This document shows, in pieces, positions 33,633 through 46,590 of a stretch of 64,000 nt of DNA. Under the pieces are notes generated by a model. It did not search any database and was not told where the DNA came from. It was given only the letters and a program-made list of their open reading frames with translations. The translations under genes were made by a program, and so were the position numbers. Each line of letters begins with the position of its first letter. The stretch's first letter is position 1. Where the stretch lies: NCBI RefSeq assembly GCF_010537335.1, contig NZ_AP019711.1, forward strand, positions 1,922,001 to 1,986,000, written 5' to 3'. This stretch comes from Amedibacterium intestinale. Its GTDB lineage: Bacteria > Bacillota_I > Bacilli_A > Erysipelotrichales > Erysipelotrichaceae.

Positions 33633-35660
33633 TTAACCTCTTTCAAACTCATGAATTAAATCTTTATCTTCCATACAAATTAAAGTAGGTCTTCCATGTG
33701 GACAATGAAATGGCTGTTCACATTTTTCTAAATCTATAATAACTTGCTTCATTTCTTCTAGTGTTAAAGACCTATTAAAACGTATAGATGAATGACAAGC
33801 CATTGTAGAAATTGCATGTTTTCTTAATTTATCTATGCAAATTTCTTTATCTTTTTCCCATATATCTATCATATCTTGTAAGAAGGCTTCTTCTTTTATA
33901 TCCTTCATCCACACAGGAAGTTCTCTACAAACAAATGTTGTATTTCCAAAAGCTTCCAAATGAATACCTAACTGTTCAAGTAATGCATTAATATCATTTA
34001 CCTGAGATACGGCAGACATAGTACTTTCGATTGTAATTGGTATTAATAAAGGCTGTGTTTCTGTAATACCTGCTAATATTTGTTTACGTATTTCTTCATA
34101 ATGGTAACGTTCCTGCGCAGCATGTTGATCAATAATATATAATCCTTTTTCTCCCTCTGCGATAATATAACTATTGTGAAACTGCCCAATAACACGTAAC
34201 TGTGGAAGACTAGGATTTTTAGGAGTAAAGCTTTCTTCTTTTGAAATTTCTAATTTTTGTTTTTCTTCTTGTGGCTGAAAAGCAAAATATTCATTCTTTA
34301 ATTGTGATTCGCTAAGTTTTATTTCTTCTTTAACCGGTATAATTTCTTCTTGAGATACTATATTAACAGAAACTGGTTCCTCTTTTATTTCATGTTTAAA
34401 TCCATCTTCTTTTACAAGCATTTTTTCTTCTTTTGGTAACTGTGTGTAATCAACAGTTTCCTTTTCTACTTTAATTAGTTCTTTTTTTTCTATATTTGTA
34501 TCAGGTATTTCTTCTATGATTTTTACTTGTTCCTCTTTCTGTGGACTTAAAAAACTTTGATTCACATCCAAATGCAGCTGCTTTGTTTGATTATCTCTTT
34601 CATATGTAAATTCAAGCTCCTGCATCTCTATTTTTTCTTTTTTCTCTTCTTTATTTATCTTAATTTTAGGTACTTCTAAACGATTCGTTAGTGCTTCTGA
34701 AATCGTTTGATATATTAGTTTCTCCAATTGCTTTTCTTTTGATAAACGAATTTCCCACTTACTAGGATGTACATTTACATCAACCAATTGCGCATCCATA
34801 TGTAAATTAATAACAGCTATTGGATAACGATCTTTTGGTAAAAAAGGTGCATAAGCATCCATAACCGCTTTCTGTAAATGATAATTACGTATCATTCTTC
34901 CATTAATATACAACAACATATAATATTTAGTAGCACGATTATATTGTGGCTGCATGATGTATCCATCAATTATATAATCGTTATCTTTTCCATCTAGTGC
35001 AATAGCACTCTTTGCAGTCTCTCTTCCATAAATTTGCATTAATACTTCTAACAAGCTGCCATTTCCTCTAGTCTTAAATACCGTTCTACCATCATGAGAA
35101 AGTAAAAAACCTATATTTGGATGAGATAATGCAAATTTTTGTACAACATCAGAAATTAAGGAAAATTCATATTGTGGACTTTTTAAATGCTTAAAACGTG
35201 CTGGAGTCTTTTGAAATAAATTTCTAACTTCTATCATTGTACCTTTTGGGGTTGCACATGGTTTTGCACACACTAATGTTCCATACTTAATTTCTACTTC
35301 TGTAGATTCATTTCCATTATTCGTTCTTAACAATACATGAGACACAGAAGCAATTGATGGTAATGCCTCCCCACGAAATCCCATTGTATGAATGTTCCAT
35401 AAATCATTAACTTCTTTCAACTTACTTGTCGCATGTCTTTCAAATGCAAGAGTAGCATCGCCAGAATCCATTCCATCTCCATCATCTATAATCGATATAG
35501 ACTCAATACCACCTTGCGAGATTTGTATTTCAATATTCGTTGCATGTGCATCAATACAGTTTTCAACTAATTCTTTAACAATCCCCATAGGTCGCTCTAC
35601 CACTTCTCCGGCTGCGATCATATTAGAAAGATGTTCATCTAAACGATTTATTTTACCCAT
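33633..35660 (-). CDS. mutL: DNA mismatch repair protein MutL with endonuclease motif
   Basis: The 675-residue protein has the GHKL ATPase domain (GEVVERPMGIVKELVENCIDA, DDGDGM, TMGFRGEALPSI), a long Glu/Lys-rich linker (about 330-490) and a C-terminal dimerisation domain. The C-terminus carries DQHAAQERYHYEE, which fits the DQHA-x2-E-x4-E nuclease motif, plus ACHSSIRF and CPHGRP, so it should nick DNA like Bacillus MutL rather than rely on MutH. An AGGAGG site precedes the ATG. It is separated from mutS by the rRNA operon and has its own TATAAT at 35688-35693. Confidence 0.95.
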   Translation of the reverse strand: MGKINRLDEHLSNMIAAGEVVERPMGIVKELVENCIDAHATNIEIQISQGGIESISIIDDGDGMDSGDATLAFERHATSKLKEVNDLWNIHTMGFRGEALPSIASVSHVLLRTNNGNESTEVEIKYGTLVCAKPCATPKGTMIEVRNLFQKTPARFKHLKSPQYEFSLISDVVQKFALSHPNIGFLLSHDGRTVFKTRGNGSLLEVLMQIYGRETAKSAIALDGKDNDYIIDGYIMQPQYNRATKYYMLLYINGRMIRNYHLQKAVMDAYAPFLPKDRYPIAVINLHMDAQLVDVNVHPSKWEIRLSKEKQLEKLIYQTISEALTNRLEVPKIKINKEEKKEKIEMQELEFTYERDNQTKQLHLDVNQSFLSPQKEEQVKIIEEIPDTNIEKKELIKVEKETVDYTQLPKEEKMLVKEDGFKHEIKEEPVSVNIVSQEEIIPVKEEIKLSESQLKNEYFAFQPQEEKQKLEISKEESFTPKNPSLPQLRVIGQFHNSYIIAEGEKGLYIIDQHAAQERYHYEEIRKQILAGITETQPLLIPITIESTMSAVSQVNDINALLEQLGIHLEAFGNTTFVCRELPVWMKDIKEEAFLQDMIDIWEKDKEICIDKLRKHAISTMACHSSIRFNRSLTLEEMKQVIIDLEKCEQPFHCPHGRPTLICMEDKDLIHEFERG

Positions 35661-35733
35661 GCAATTACCTCCTTAAATTTCTTTTATATTATATCAAATC
35701 TTTCTTATTTATACTCCTATAATAAACATGAAA

Positions 35734-35760
35734 TAAAAAAAGCCATGGTGTAGAACCATG
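35734..35760 (-). terminator. Second rRNA operon terminator
   Basis: CATGGT-TCTAC-ACCATG followed by GCTTTTTTT on the minus strand; it is the distal one of two consecutive terminators after the 5S gene. Confidence 0.8.
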
Positions 35761-35763
35761 ACG

Positions 35764-35785
35764 AAAAAAAAGAGCCTCAAGGCTC
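35764..35785 (-). terminator. First rRNA operon terminator
   Basis: GAGCC-TTGA-GGCTC followed by TTTTTTTT on the minus strand, starting eight bases after the 5S 3' end. Confidence 0.85.
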
Positions 35786-35792
35786 AAAAAGG

Positions 35793-35906
35793 AACTGGCG
35801 ACGTGCTATCTTCACCAGAGCACGTCTGGATATTGTCGCCGCTGAAGTGCTTAACTTCTGTGTTCGGGATGAGAACAGGTGTGTCCACTTCGCCATCATC
35901 ACCAGA
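35793..35906 (-). rRNA. rrf: 5S ribosomal RNA
   Basis: The minus strand shows the 5S landmarks CTGGTGATGATGGCG at the 5' end, CCCGAACACAGAAGTTAAG in loop B/C, and GTCGCCAG pairing back with the 5' end. The length of about 114 bases is normal. Ends are estimated to within a few bases. Confidence 0.93.
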
Positions 35907-35951
35907 TCCCTGAAGGTTCGAACCTTCAAAACTGAACAACAGTCAACATTT

Positions 35952-38845
<2,894 letters not shown>

Positions 38846-39026
38846 ACCATTAGCTTAGCTTTGAGTTTTCTGTTTGTTTAACTTCAACTCGTGAATTTCT
38901 TACAACTTTTCGTTATAGACCTTCTGTTATGTCTTCTGTTATTCAGTTTTCAAAGATCGATTCGGAATGCTTCTCAGCCTTCCAAAACCAAACAGGAAAT
39001 ATCTTTCTCTCCACTCTTTCTCCTTA
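38846..39026 (-). other. 16S-23S internal transcribed spacer without tRNA
   Basis: This 180-base spacer holds no tRNA gene. It contains a TTTGAAAACTGAAT block, which also appears in related form before the 16S gene and before the 5S gene and is typical of Firmicutes rRNA processing and antitermination regions. Confidence 0.7.
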
Positions 39027-40566
<1,540 letters not shown>

Positions 40567-40696
40567 TGATTTTAGCTCAAAACGTTTTCTGCTAACGTTT
40601 CTTCTTTTACTTTGTTATCTTTTTCATTGTTTGAAATTGACGTTTCCTGTTTAGTTTTCAAAGACCGAGCCAAGCTCTCTCGCTTGGTGCTCGTAT

Positions 40697-40725
40697 ATAT
40701 TACCACCCACTTTAACCTATGTCAA
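40697..40725 (-). promoter_or_regulatory. rRNA operon promoter
   Basis: A perfect TTGACA (40720-40725) and TAATAT (40697-40702) are 17 bases apart on the minus strand. Downstream lie a CCAAGC/GCTTGG hairpin and a TTTGAAAACTAAAC block before the 16S gene. The 40740-40880 part of this 330-base gap is AT-rich and holds nothing else I recognise. Confidence 0.75.
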
Positions 40726-40883
40726 CATTTTTTTACTCTTTTTTTTACTTTTTTCTACATTACCCTTTTGTAAGCGTTTTTATTTTTTAAATTGCTTTTA
40801 TATTGGCTTTATTTTTCTTCCTTTACCTTATATTTCCTTTATTAATATTTGGAATTCAATCAGATTTTTATTTCCTGTAGTAT

Positions 40884-40912
40884 AGAAAAAGGAAACCAGT
40901 TACGATTTCCTT
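40884..40912 (-). terminator. Terminator of mutS
   Basis: AAGGAAATC and GGTTTCCTT pair over a short loop and are followed by TTTTC; the stem overlaps the mutS stop codon. Confidence 0.75.
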
Positions 40913-43452
40913 ACTTTTTTTTGTATAGATTCTTTTAAATCATATAAACATTGTAGTGCTTCCATTGGTGTCATACGATTAACGTCTACTTGTTTTAGTT
41001 TTTGATATAATTCTTCTTTTATTGGATCTTCTTTTACCATATAAGGTATCACTTGTGATGGAACTTCATATGTCATCTCTATTTGTTCCAAACCTGAAAG
41101 AATAGATGCAGCTCTTTCTAAAACTGCGTTTGGAAGATGTGCCAGTCTAGCCACATTAATTCCATAAGACTTATCTGCTTTTCCATCTACTACCCTATAT
41201 AAGAAAGTTACTTTTTCATCTTCTTCATGAACATCTACATGTACATTGTATATACTTGAGTTTTTTTCTGCCATTTCAGTAAGTTCATGATAATGTGTTG
41301 AAAATAATGTTTTTGCTTTAATATTTTGAACGATATATTCAATCATTGCCTGTGCAAGAGCCATTCCATCATATGTAGATGTACCTCGTCCTATCTCATC
41401 AAATAAAATTAATGAATTTGCAGTCGCATTTTGCAAAGCATTATTTGCTTCCATCATTTCTACCATAAAAGTAGACTGTCCTGACATAATATCATCACTT
41501 GCTCCAATACGTGTAAAAATCTGATCAAAGATTGGCATCTCTACTTTTCTTGCAGGAACATAGCATCCCATCTGTGCCATAATCACAATAAGAGCAGTTT
41601 GTCGCATAAAAGTTGATTTACCACCCATATTTGGACCTGTAATAATTAAAACATCCTTATCTTCTTCCATTTCTAAATTATTAGAAACATAGCGACTTGT
41701 TTTCATGGATTTATCTAAAATCGGATGTCTTGCTTCACTCATAGAAATATGGTGTTCATGATGGAATTTAGGTCTAGTATATCCATTTTCATTAGAAACT
41801 TCTGCCATAGCATACAATGCATCAATCGTACTTAATGCTTGTGAAAGATCATGTAATTTTGGAAGATATACCTTTATCTGATTCAATAAATCCTGGAAAA
41901 GTTCAATTTCCAATCGAATACTTCTTTCTTGCGCATGGATAATTGCATCTTCTTTTTCTTTTAATTCCTGTGTGATAAAACGTTCTGCATTTGCTAATGT
42001 TTGTTTTCTTACATAACCAAATTCTTCTTTTATCTGTGATAAGTTTGTTTTGGTAACTTCTATATAATATCCAAATACACGATTATATCCAATTTTTAAA
42101 GATTTTATACCTGTTCTTTCTTTTTCTTTATTTTCTAAATCTAAAATCCAGTTTTTTCCATGTTTTCCAATTTCTCGAACCTTGTCTAGTTCTTCATTAT
42201 ACCCTTCAACAAATACACCGCCATCTTTAAAATTCAACGGTGGATTTTCTACGATAGCTCCTTCAATTCTTTCATATAATTCCTGACAAGTATCGATCTT
42301 ATGAAATTCTTCATAAGCACTGCATTCTTTAAATATATCAAAAATCATAGGAGCATGTTCTAATGTTTTAATTAGACGTAAAATATCTCTTGGATTAGCA
42401 CTTCCATATGCAACTCTGGCACTTAATCTTTCCATATCATAGACATAACCCAGATGTTCTCTTAATTCATCTTTTGTAATAAAGTTTTCATTTAAATATT
42501 CAATAGCGTCTAATCTTTGATTAATTTTATTTGCATCCATTAAAGGATATTCAATCCATTTTTTTAATAAACGAGAACCCATGGAACTTCTACATTTATC
42601 CATAAAATTCCATAAAGTCATAGAGCGTGAATTTCCTTTTATACTATTAATAAGTTCTAAATTTTGTTTTGTATTATAATCCATCTGTAGAAAGTCGTTT
42701 TCATACACCATTTCAACATGTTGTAGATGTGCCATACTTCTTTTTTGTGTTTCATCTAAATAATTCGTAAGTGTCGCAAAGGCAGTATAAATTCTTTCAT
42801 CTTTGATACCACTTAATAAATGCTTATATGGTTCTTTTATATTTGTATCATTTTGATAAGAAATCGTAATACTTTCCATATCTTCCATCATACGTACAAT
42901 TTTTTTATCAAAGTTTTCAGGAAGTACAACTTCTACTACATTATTTCCCAATACTATTTTTTGAATAGCCATGACTTGTTTATCAATTAGCTGTGCACGC
43001 ATTTCTCCAGTTGTCATTTCACATAATACAACAGCCAAACCAAACTGATAATCATGCATAGAAGCAATATAGGCAGTGTTTTTTTCATCGTTGACCTCAT
43101 CCATGATCGTACCTGGTGTAACAATCTTTATAATATCACGTTTTACTAACCCTTTTGCTTCTGCAGGATTTTCCAATTGTTCTACAATTGCTACTTTATA
43201 TCCTTTTTGAATTAGTCGCTGAATATATCCTTTAGAAGCATGAAAAGGAATTCCACACATTGGAACTTTTTCTTCTACTCCTGCATTTCTTCCTGTTAAA
43301 ACAAGATCTAATTCCTGTGATGCTGTTTTTGCATCTTCAAAAAACATTTCATAAAAATCACCAAGACGGTAAAAAATAATTGCATCTTGATGTTGTTGTT
43401 TAATTTCCAGATAATGTTGCATCATAGGTGTATATGTATTCTTTTTCGCCAT
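40900..43452 (-). CDS. mutS: DNA mismatch repair protein MutS
   Basis: The 850-residue MutS has the N-terminal mismatch-reading Phe-x-Glu as GDFYEMFFEDA, connector and lever domains, and the C-terminal ATPase: TGPNMGGKSTFMRQ (Walker A), ASDDIMSGQSTFMVEM, FDEIGRGTSTYDG (Walker B) and STHYHEL. It recognises mismatches and recruits MutL, whose gene is the next protein-coding gene downstream beyond the rRNA operon. A TATAAT lies shortly before the start. Confidence 0.97.
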   Translation of the reverse strand: MAKKNTYTPMMQHYLEIKQQHQDAIIFYRLGDFYEMFFEDAKTASQELDLVLTGRNAGVEEKVPMCGIPFHASKGYIQRLIQKGYKVAIVEQLENPAEAKGLVKRDIIKIVTPGTIMDEVNDEKNTAYIASMHDYQFGLAVVLCEMTTGEMRAQLIDKQVMAIQKIVLGNNVVEVVLPENFDKKIVRMMEDMESITISYQNDTNIKEPYKHLLSGIKDERIYTAFATLTNYLDETQKRSMAHLQHVEMVYENDFLQMDYNTKQNLELINSIKGNSRSMTLWNFMDKCRSSMGSRLLKKWIEYPLMDANKINQRLDAIEYLNENFITKDELREHLGYVYDMERLSARVAYGSANPRDILRLIKTLEHAPMIFDIFKECSAYEEFHKIDTCQELYERIEGAIVENPPLNFKDGGVFVEGYNEELDKVREIGKHGKNWILDLENKEKERTGIKSLKIGYNRVFGYYIEVTKTNLSQIKEEFGYVRKQTLANAERFITQELKEKEDAIIHAQERSIRLEIELFQDLLNQIKVYLPKLHDLSQALSTIDALYAMAEVSNENGYTRPKFHHEHHISMSEARHPILDKSMKTSRYVSNNLEMEEDKDVLIITGPNMGGKSTFMRQTALIVIMAQMGCYVPARKVEMPIFDQIFTRIGASDDIMSGQSTFMVEMMEANNALQNATANSLILFDEIGRGTSTYDGMALAQAMIEYIVQNIKAKTLFSTHYHELTEMAEKNSSIYNVHVDVHEEDEKVTFLYRVVDGKADKSYGINVARLAHLPNAVLERAASILSGLEQIEMTYEVPSQVIPYMVKEDPIKEELYQKLKQVDVNRMTPMEALQCLYDLKESIQKKVRKS

Positions 43453-43706
43453 TTCATCACTTCCAATCGCCTACCATTATATCAAATTTCTACTTTCTTT
43501 TTTATCTTTTTCTTTTACTTTATATATTTCTTATCTATATTAGTAATTTTAATAAATTTTACATTGCTAGTTTTATTTTTTTTTACTATAGAAAATACCA
43601 CTAATATAAAATATGTTTATTTTTTACAGATTTAAAGCTTATGTGTTATCTTTTTTGTTTATTTTTTATATGTGTTTGAAATTTATTATATTTTTATGAC
43701 AATTCC

Positions 43707-43744
43707 ATCATGTTTCTTTTTTATGAATAAAAACATGATATAAT
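43707..43744 (+). promoter_or_regulatory. Promoter of rodA with overlapping inverted repeat
   Basis: ATCATGTTT (43707-43715) and AAACATGAT (43731-43739) are perfect 9-base inverted arms with a 15-base spacer. TATAAT (43739-43744) abuts the right arm, so a bound protein would block RNA polymerase. The rest of 43453-43767 is AT-rich; apart from the mutS promoter I see nothing in it. Confidence 0.45.
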
Positions 43745-43767
43745 AATGTGCAGAATGGAGGTGCAAT

Positions 43768-44973
43768 ATGGATTTAGGATCATCAAAAGCAAAGCGACCG
43801 GATAAATTTGACTTTGTACTGATTGCCCTTCTTGTGTTAATGATGTGTACAAGTCTATTGTCAATTGCGGCAGCATCCGGGATTATTGGTGTTTCTGCAA
43901 GTACATTTTATCTTGTAAAGCAAGCAGCATTTTTCATTGGAGGATTTGGTGTTATTGCCATTCTTCATTATATAGGAAATGATAGTCTTTTTGATTTTGC
44001 AAAAATTGGATATTGGATTTTAATGGGATGTCTTGTTTTATGTTTAATTGGACATATCTACTATAGGTTTACTGGTGCTGAAAAATTTCTAGGATTTGTT
44101 TCTACAGTTAATGGTGCTACTTCCTGGTTTAATTTTCCAGTTCTAGGTTCTTTTCAACCAAGTGAATATATGAAAATTGTTTTGGTTATCATCACTGCAA
44201 ATGTTATTGATGAGCACAATAAGAATAAATCTATAGATTCCTTTGAATTAGATTTCAATTTATTTATCAAAATATTAAAATGGGCTTTACCTCCTATGAT
44301 TTTGATTTTTCTTCAGCCAGACACTGGAGTATGCATTATCATAGCCATATCTATTGTGGCTATGGTGTTATGTTCCGGTATAAAAAAGGAATGGATTATA
44401 TTTATTGGGGTATTCTTGTTAATCGCAATTCTGATATTTGTTTTCTTGTATGTTTATCATTATGATTTTCTTGGAAAACTAGTTGGCGGTCCATATAAAC
44501 TTACTCGTTTTAATGGATGGCTACATCCAGAGGAAAACGTAGGTGGAGATGGTTATCATTTGTATATGGCTTTATTAGCTATTGGATCTTCAGGACTTAC
44601 TGGTCATGGAATGGGAGTTAATCTTGTTGATATTCCGGAAGCCCAGACAGATTTTATATTTGCTGTTATTGGACAAAGCTGGGGCTTAATTGGCACTGTA
44701 TTTATCGTAATTTTATGTGCTGCTTTGGATTTATATTTATGTCGTATTGCCACAGCATGTGAGAATATGTTTGAGAAGTATATTGTTATTGGAGTATTGG
44801 GAATATTGATTTATCAGCAATTTCAAAATATAGGTATGGTCATCGGATTATTGCCTATTACCGGTATTACACTTCCTTTGATATCTTATGGAGGTTCTTC
44901 AATTATTTCTTACATGATAGCTTTCGGTATAATCTTTAATACAAGTTGTAAATCGAAAAAACATGTTGAATAA
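43768..44973 (+). CDS. rodA: RodA/FtsW/SpoVE family peptidoglycan polymerase
   Basis: This 401-residue membrane protein has about ten membrane helices and the SEDS family motifs, including LGSFQPSEYMKI, FLQPDTG, GPYKLTRFNGWLHPEE, GLTGHGMG, PEAQTDFIFAVIGQSWG and GITLPLISYGGSS. SEDS proteins polymerise lipid II into glycan strands with a cognate class B PBP. RodA (elongation) is the likely member because no division genes are adjacent, but SpoVE/FtsW cannot be excluded. GGAGGTG precedes ATG 43768. Confidence 0.88.
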   Translation: MDLGSSKAKRPDKFDFVLIALLVLMMCTSLLSIAAASGIIGVSASTFYLVKQAAFFIGGFGVIAILHYIGNDSLFDFAKIGYWILMGCLVLCLIGHIYYRFTGAEKFLGFVSTVNGATSWFNFPVLGSFQPSEYMKIVLVIITANVIDEHNKNKSIDSFELDFNLFIKILKWALPPMILIFLQPDTGVCIIIAISIVAMVLCSGIKKEWIIFIGVFLLIAILIFVFLYVYHYDFLGKLVGGPYKLTRFNGWLHPEENVGGDGYHLYMALLAIGSSGLTGHGMGVNLVDIPEAQTDFIFAVIGQSWGLIGTVFIVILCAALDLYLCRIATACENMFEKYIVIGVLGILIYQQFQNIGMVIGLLPITGITLPLISYGGSSIISYMIAFGIIFNTSCKSKKHVE

Positions 44974-44986
44974 CTCATTGAAATTT

Positions 44987-45018
44987 AGCATTTGGATCTT
45001 ATTCTAAATGCTTTTTTT
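44987..45018 (+). terminator. Terminator of rodA
   Basis: AGCATTT and AAATGCT form a stem followed by TTTTTTT. Confidence 0.8.
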
Positions 45019-45048
45019 CTATCTTTTTGAAAAGAGAACAATAACTAC

Positions 45049-45070
45049 TAAAAAAGCCTCCTAAGAGACT
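45049..45070 (-). terminator. Terminator of the MATE transporter gene
   Basis: AGTCTC-TTAG-GAGGCT followed by TTTTTT on the minus strand, directly after the stop codon. Confidence 0.75.
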
Positions 45071-46417
45071 TTAGTTTATTTTCATAATCGTTTTTCTTTT
45101 TATATTTATTAACATACCTATACTTAGGACTGTACAAATGATTTCTGTTATTGGAAATGAAATCCATCCAATATCTAATCCAAAGTTTCGTACCAGTATC
45201 CATGTTAAAGGTATTAAAATTACCAATTGTCTTAACAAAGTAATCAACAGAGATTGATTTGCATGTCCAAGTGCTTGAAATACGGAACATAATACAATAG
45301 AAATACCTGCAAATACAAAGCTTATACTTATAATACGTAAAGCAGGAATACCAATAGAAAGCATATTTTCTTTCGCATCAAACAAGTATAAAAGCTCCTT
45401 TGGGAATAATTCAAATACAACTGTTCCAAGAATCATAATAATTGATGAAATTATTAATGAAAAATGAATGGCTTCTAAGATTCTTTCTTTTTTCTTTGCG
45501 CCAAAGTTATAAGATATGATTGGAATTAATGCATTGTTCATACCTAATACTGCCATAAAGACAAATTGCTGCAGCTTAAAATAAATACTGAATACAGAAA
45601 CAGCAAGCTCTGAAAATGGTATTAAAATCATATTCATAAAAACTGTCATAAAACTCATAATTGATTGCATTAAAATAGCTGGAAATCCAATTTGATACAT
45701 TTTTCCTATCATTTTTATATCCAGTTTCCATTCTTTTGGATGAATTTTTACCTCTTTTATTTTTTTCTGTGTAATTATAATTCCCAACATCATCGCAATC
45801 ATTTGACCAATCACAGTTGCGATGGCAGCTCCTTTTACACCAAAAGCCGGTAATCCAAAATAACCAAAAATAAAAATTGGATCCAAGATGATATTAATTA
45901 GTGCTCCCACTCCTTGAATAATCATATTATAAATGGTGTTTCCTGTAGATTGCATTATTCTTTCATATGTAATCTGAATAAATACACCAAAGGAAAATAG
46001 TGTACATATTTTCATATAACTAATTCCCATTTGTAATATTTGTTCATCTGAAGAGAAGATTCTTAAAAAGGTTTCTGAAAAAAACATACCAAGAACTGCG
46101 AATATAAGCCAATTACATATTGCTAAAAATAATCCATGTGATGCTATCTGATTTGCTTCTTTATATTTTTTCTCACCAAGATAGCGTGATAATAAAGCAT
46201 TAACCCCTACTCCTGTTCCACATGCTACCGCAATGAGTATCATTTGAACTGGATAGCAAAGAGATACTGCAGCTAATGCTGCTTCTGATACTCTGGCAAC
46301 AAACATACTATCTATAATATTGTATAATGCCTGTACAAGCATAGAAATCATAATAGGAAATGACATCGTAAGAATAAGTTTTTTCATCTCCATAACGCCC
46401 ATTTTATTTTCTTTCAT
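45071..46417 (-). CDS. MATE family efflux transporter
   Basis: The 448-residue protein has about twelve hydrophobic helices in two similar halves (MSFPIMISMLVQALYNIIDSMFVARVSEAALAAVSLCYPVQ and IGFPAILMQSIMSFMTVFMNMILIPFSE), the hallmark of the MatE family. These are cation-coupled exporters of drugs, dyes or metabolites; the substrate is not predictable. GGAGG precedes the ATG at 46417. It is preceded by a leader with a terminator and a small reading frame, so its expression is probably controlled by attenuation. Confidence 0.92.
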   Translation of the reverse strand: MKENKMGVMEMKKLILTMSFPIMISMLVQALYNIIDSMFVARVSEAALAAVSLCYPVQMILIAVACGTGVGVNALLSRYLGEKKYKEANQIASHGLFLAICNWLIFAVLGMFFSETFLRIFSSDEQILQMGISYMKICTLFSFGVFIQITYERIMQSTGNTIYNMIIQGVGALINIILDPIFIFGYFGLPAFGVKGAAIATVIGQMIAMMLGIIITQKKIKEVKIHPKEWKLDIKMIGKMYQIGFPAILMQSIMSFMTVFMNMILIPFSELAVSVFSIYFKLQQFVFMAVLGMNNALIPIISYNFGAKKKERILEAIHFSLIISSIIMILGTVVFELFPKELLYLFDAKENMLSIGIPALRIISISFVFAGISIVLCSVFQALGHANQSLLITLLRQLVILIPLTWILVRNFGLDIGWISFPITEIICTVLSIGMLINIKRKTIMKIN

Positions 46418-46436
46418 GTTTTTTCCTCCATTTCAC

Positions 46437-46530
46437 ATAAAAAGAAACCCTTAGGTTTCTTGTCATCACTTCGATAGTTTCTTATGTTTTATGCAAAGTG
46501 TGAGGGTGATGAGCTGAGCTTTCATCACCA
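46437..46530 (-). promoter_or_regulatory. Switch-like leader of the MATE gene
   Basis: After an extended -10 (TGG-TATTAT, 46540-46545), the RNA can form GGTGATGA/TCATCACC (46505-46529). The right arm can instead pair with GTGATGA (46463-46469). Downstream, AGAAACC-TAAG-GGTTTCT plus TTTTT (46437-46460) is a terminator, and a second copy of AAGAAAC just upstream can compete for its right arm. The MATE ribosome site follows immediately. It matches no riboswitch class I remember. Confidence 0.55.
46466..46525 (-). CDS. Possible 19-codon leader peptide of the MATE gene
   Basis: An ATG at 46525, behind GGTG, opens a 19-codon frame (MKAQLITLTLCIKHKKLSK) that ends at 46466, six bases before the attenuator hairpin. 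The ATG and the first hairpin overlap. Such spacing is typical of ribosome-controlled attenuators of drug-export and resistance genes, but short frames also arise by chance, and the ribosome site is weak. Confidence 0.3.
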   Translation of the reverse strand: MKAQLITLTLCIKHKKLSK

Positions 46531-46590
46531 GATGAACTTATAATACCATACTTTTTTTATTATGGAAGATTATTTTTCCTTTTTTATCAT

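Noticed and set aside
35907-35951. GGTTCGAACC near the 5S gene as a tRNA T-loop
   Set aside because: The palindrome lies in the 23S-5S processing spacer; there is no room for a tRNA body.
38846-39026. tRNA genes in the 16S-23S spacer
   Set aside because: I found no cloverleaf, TTC loop (GTTCGAATC-like) or acceptor pairing in the spacer.
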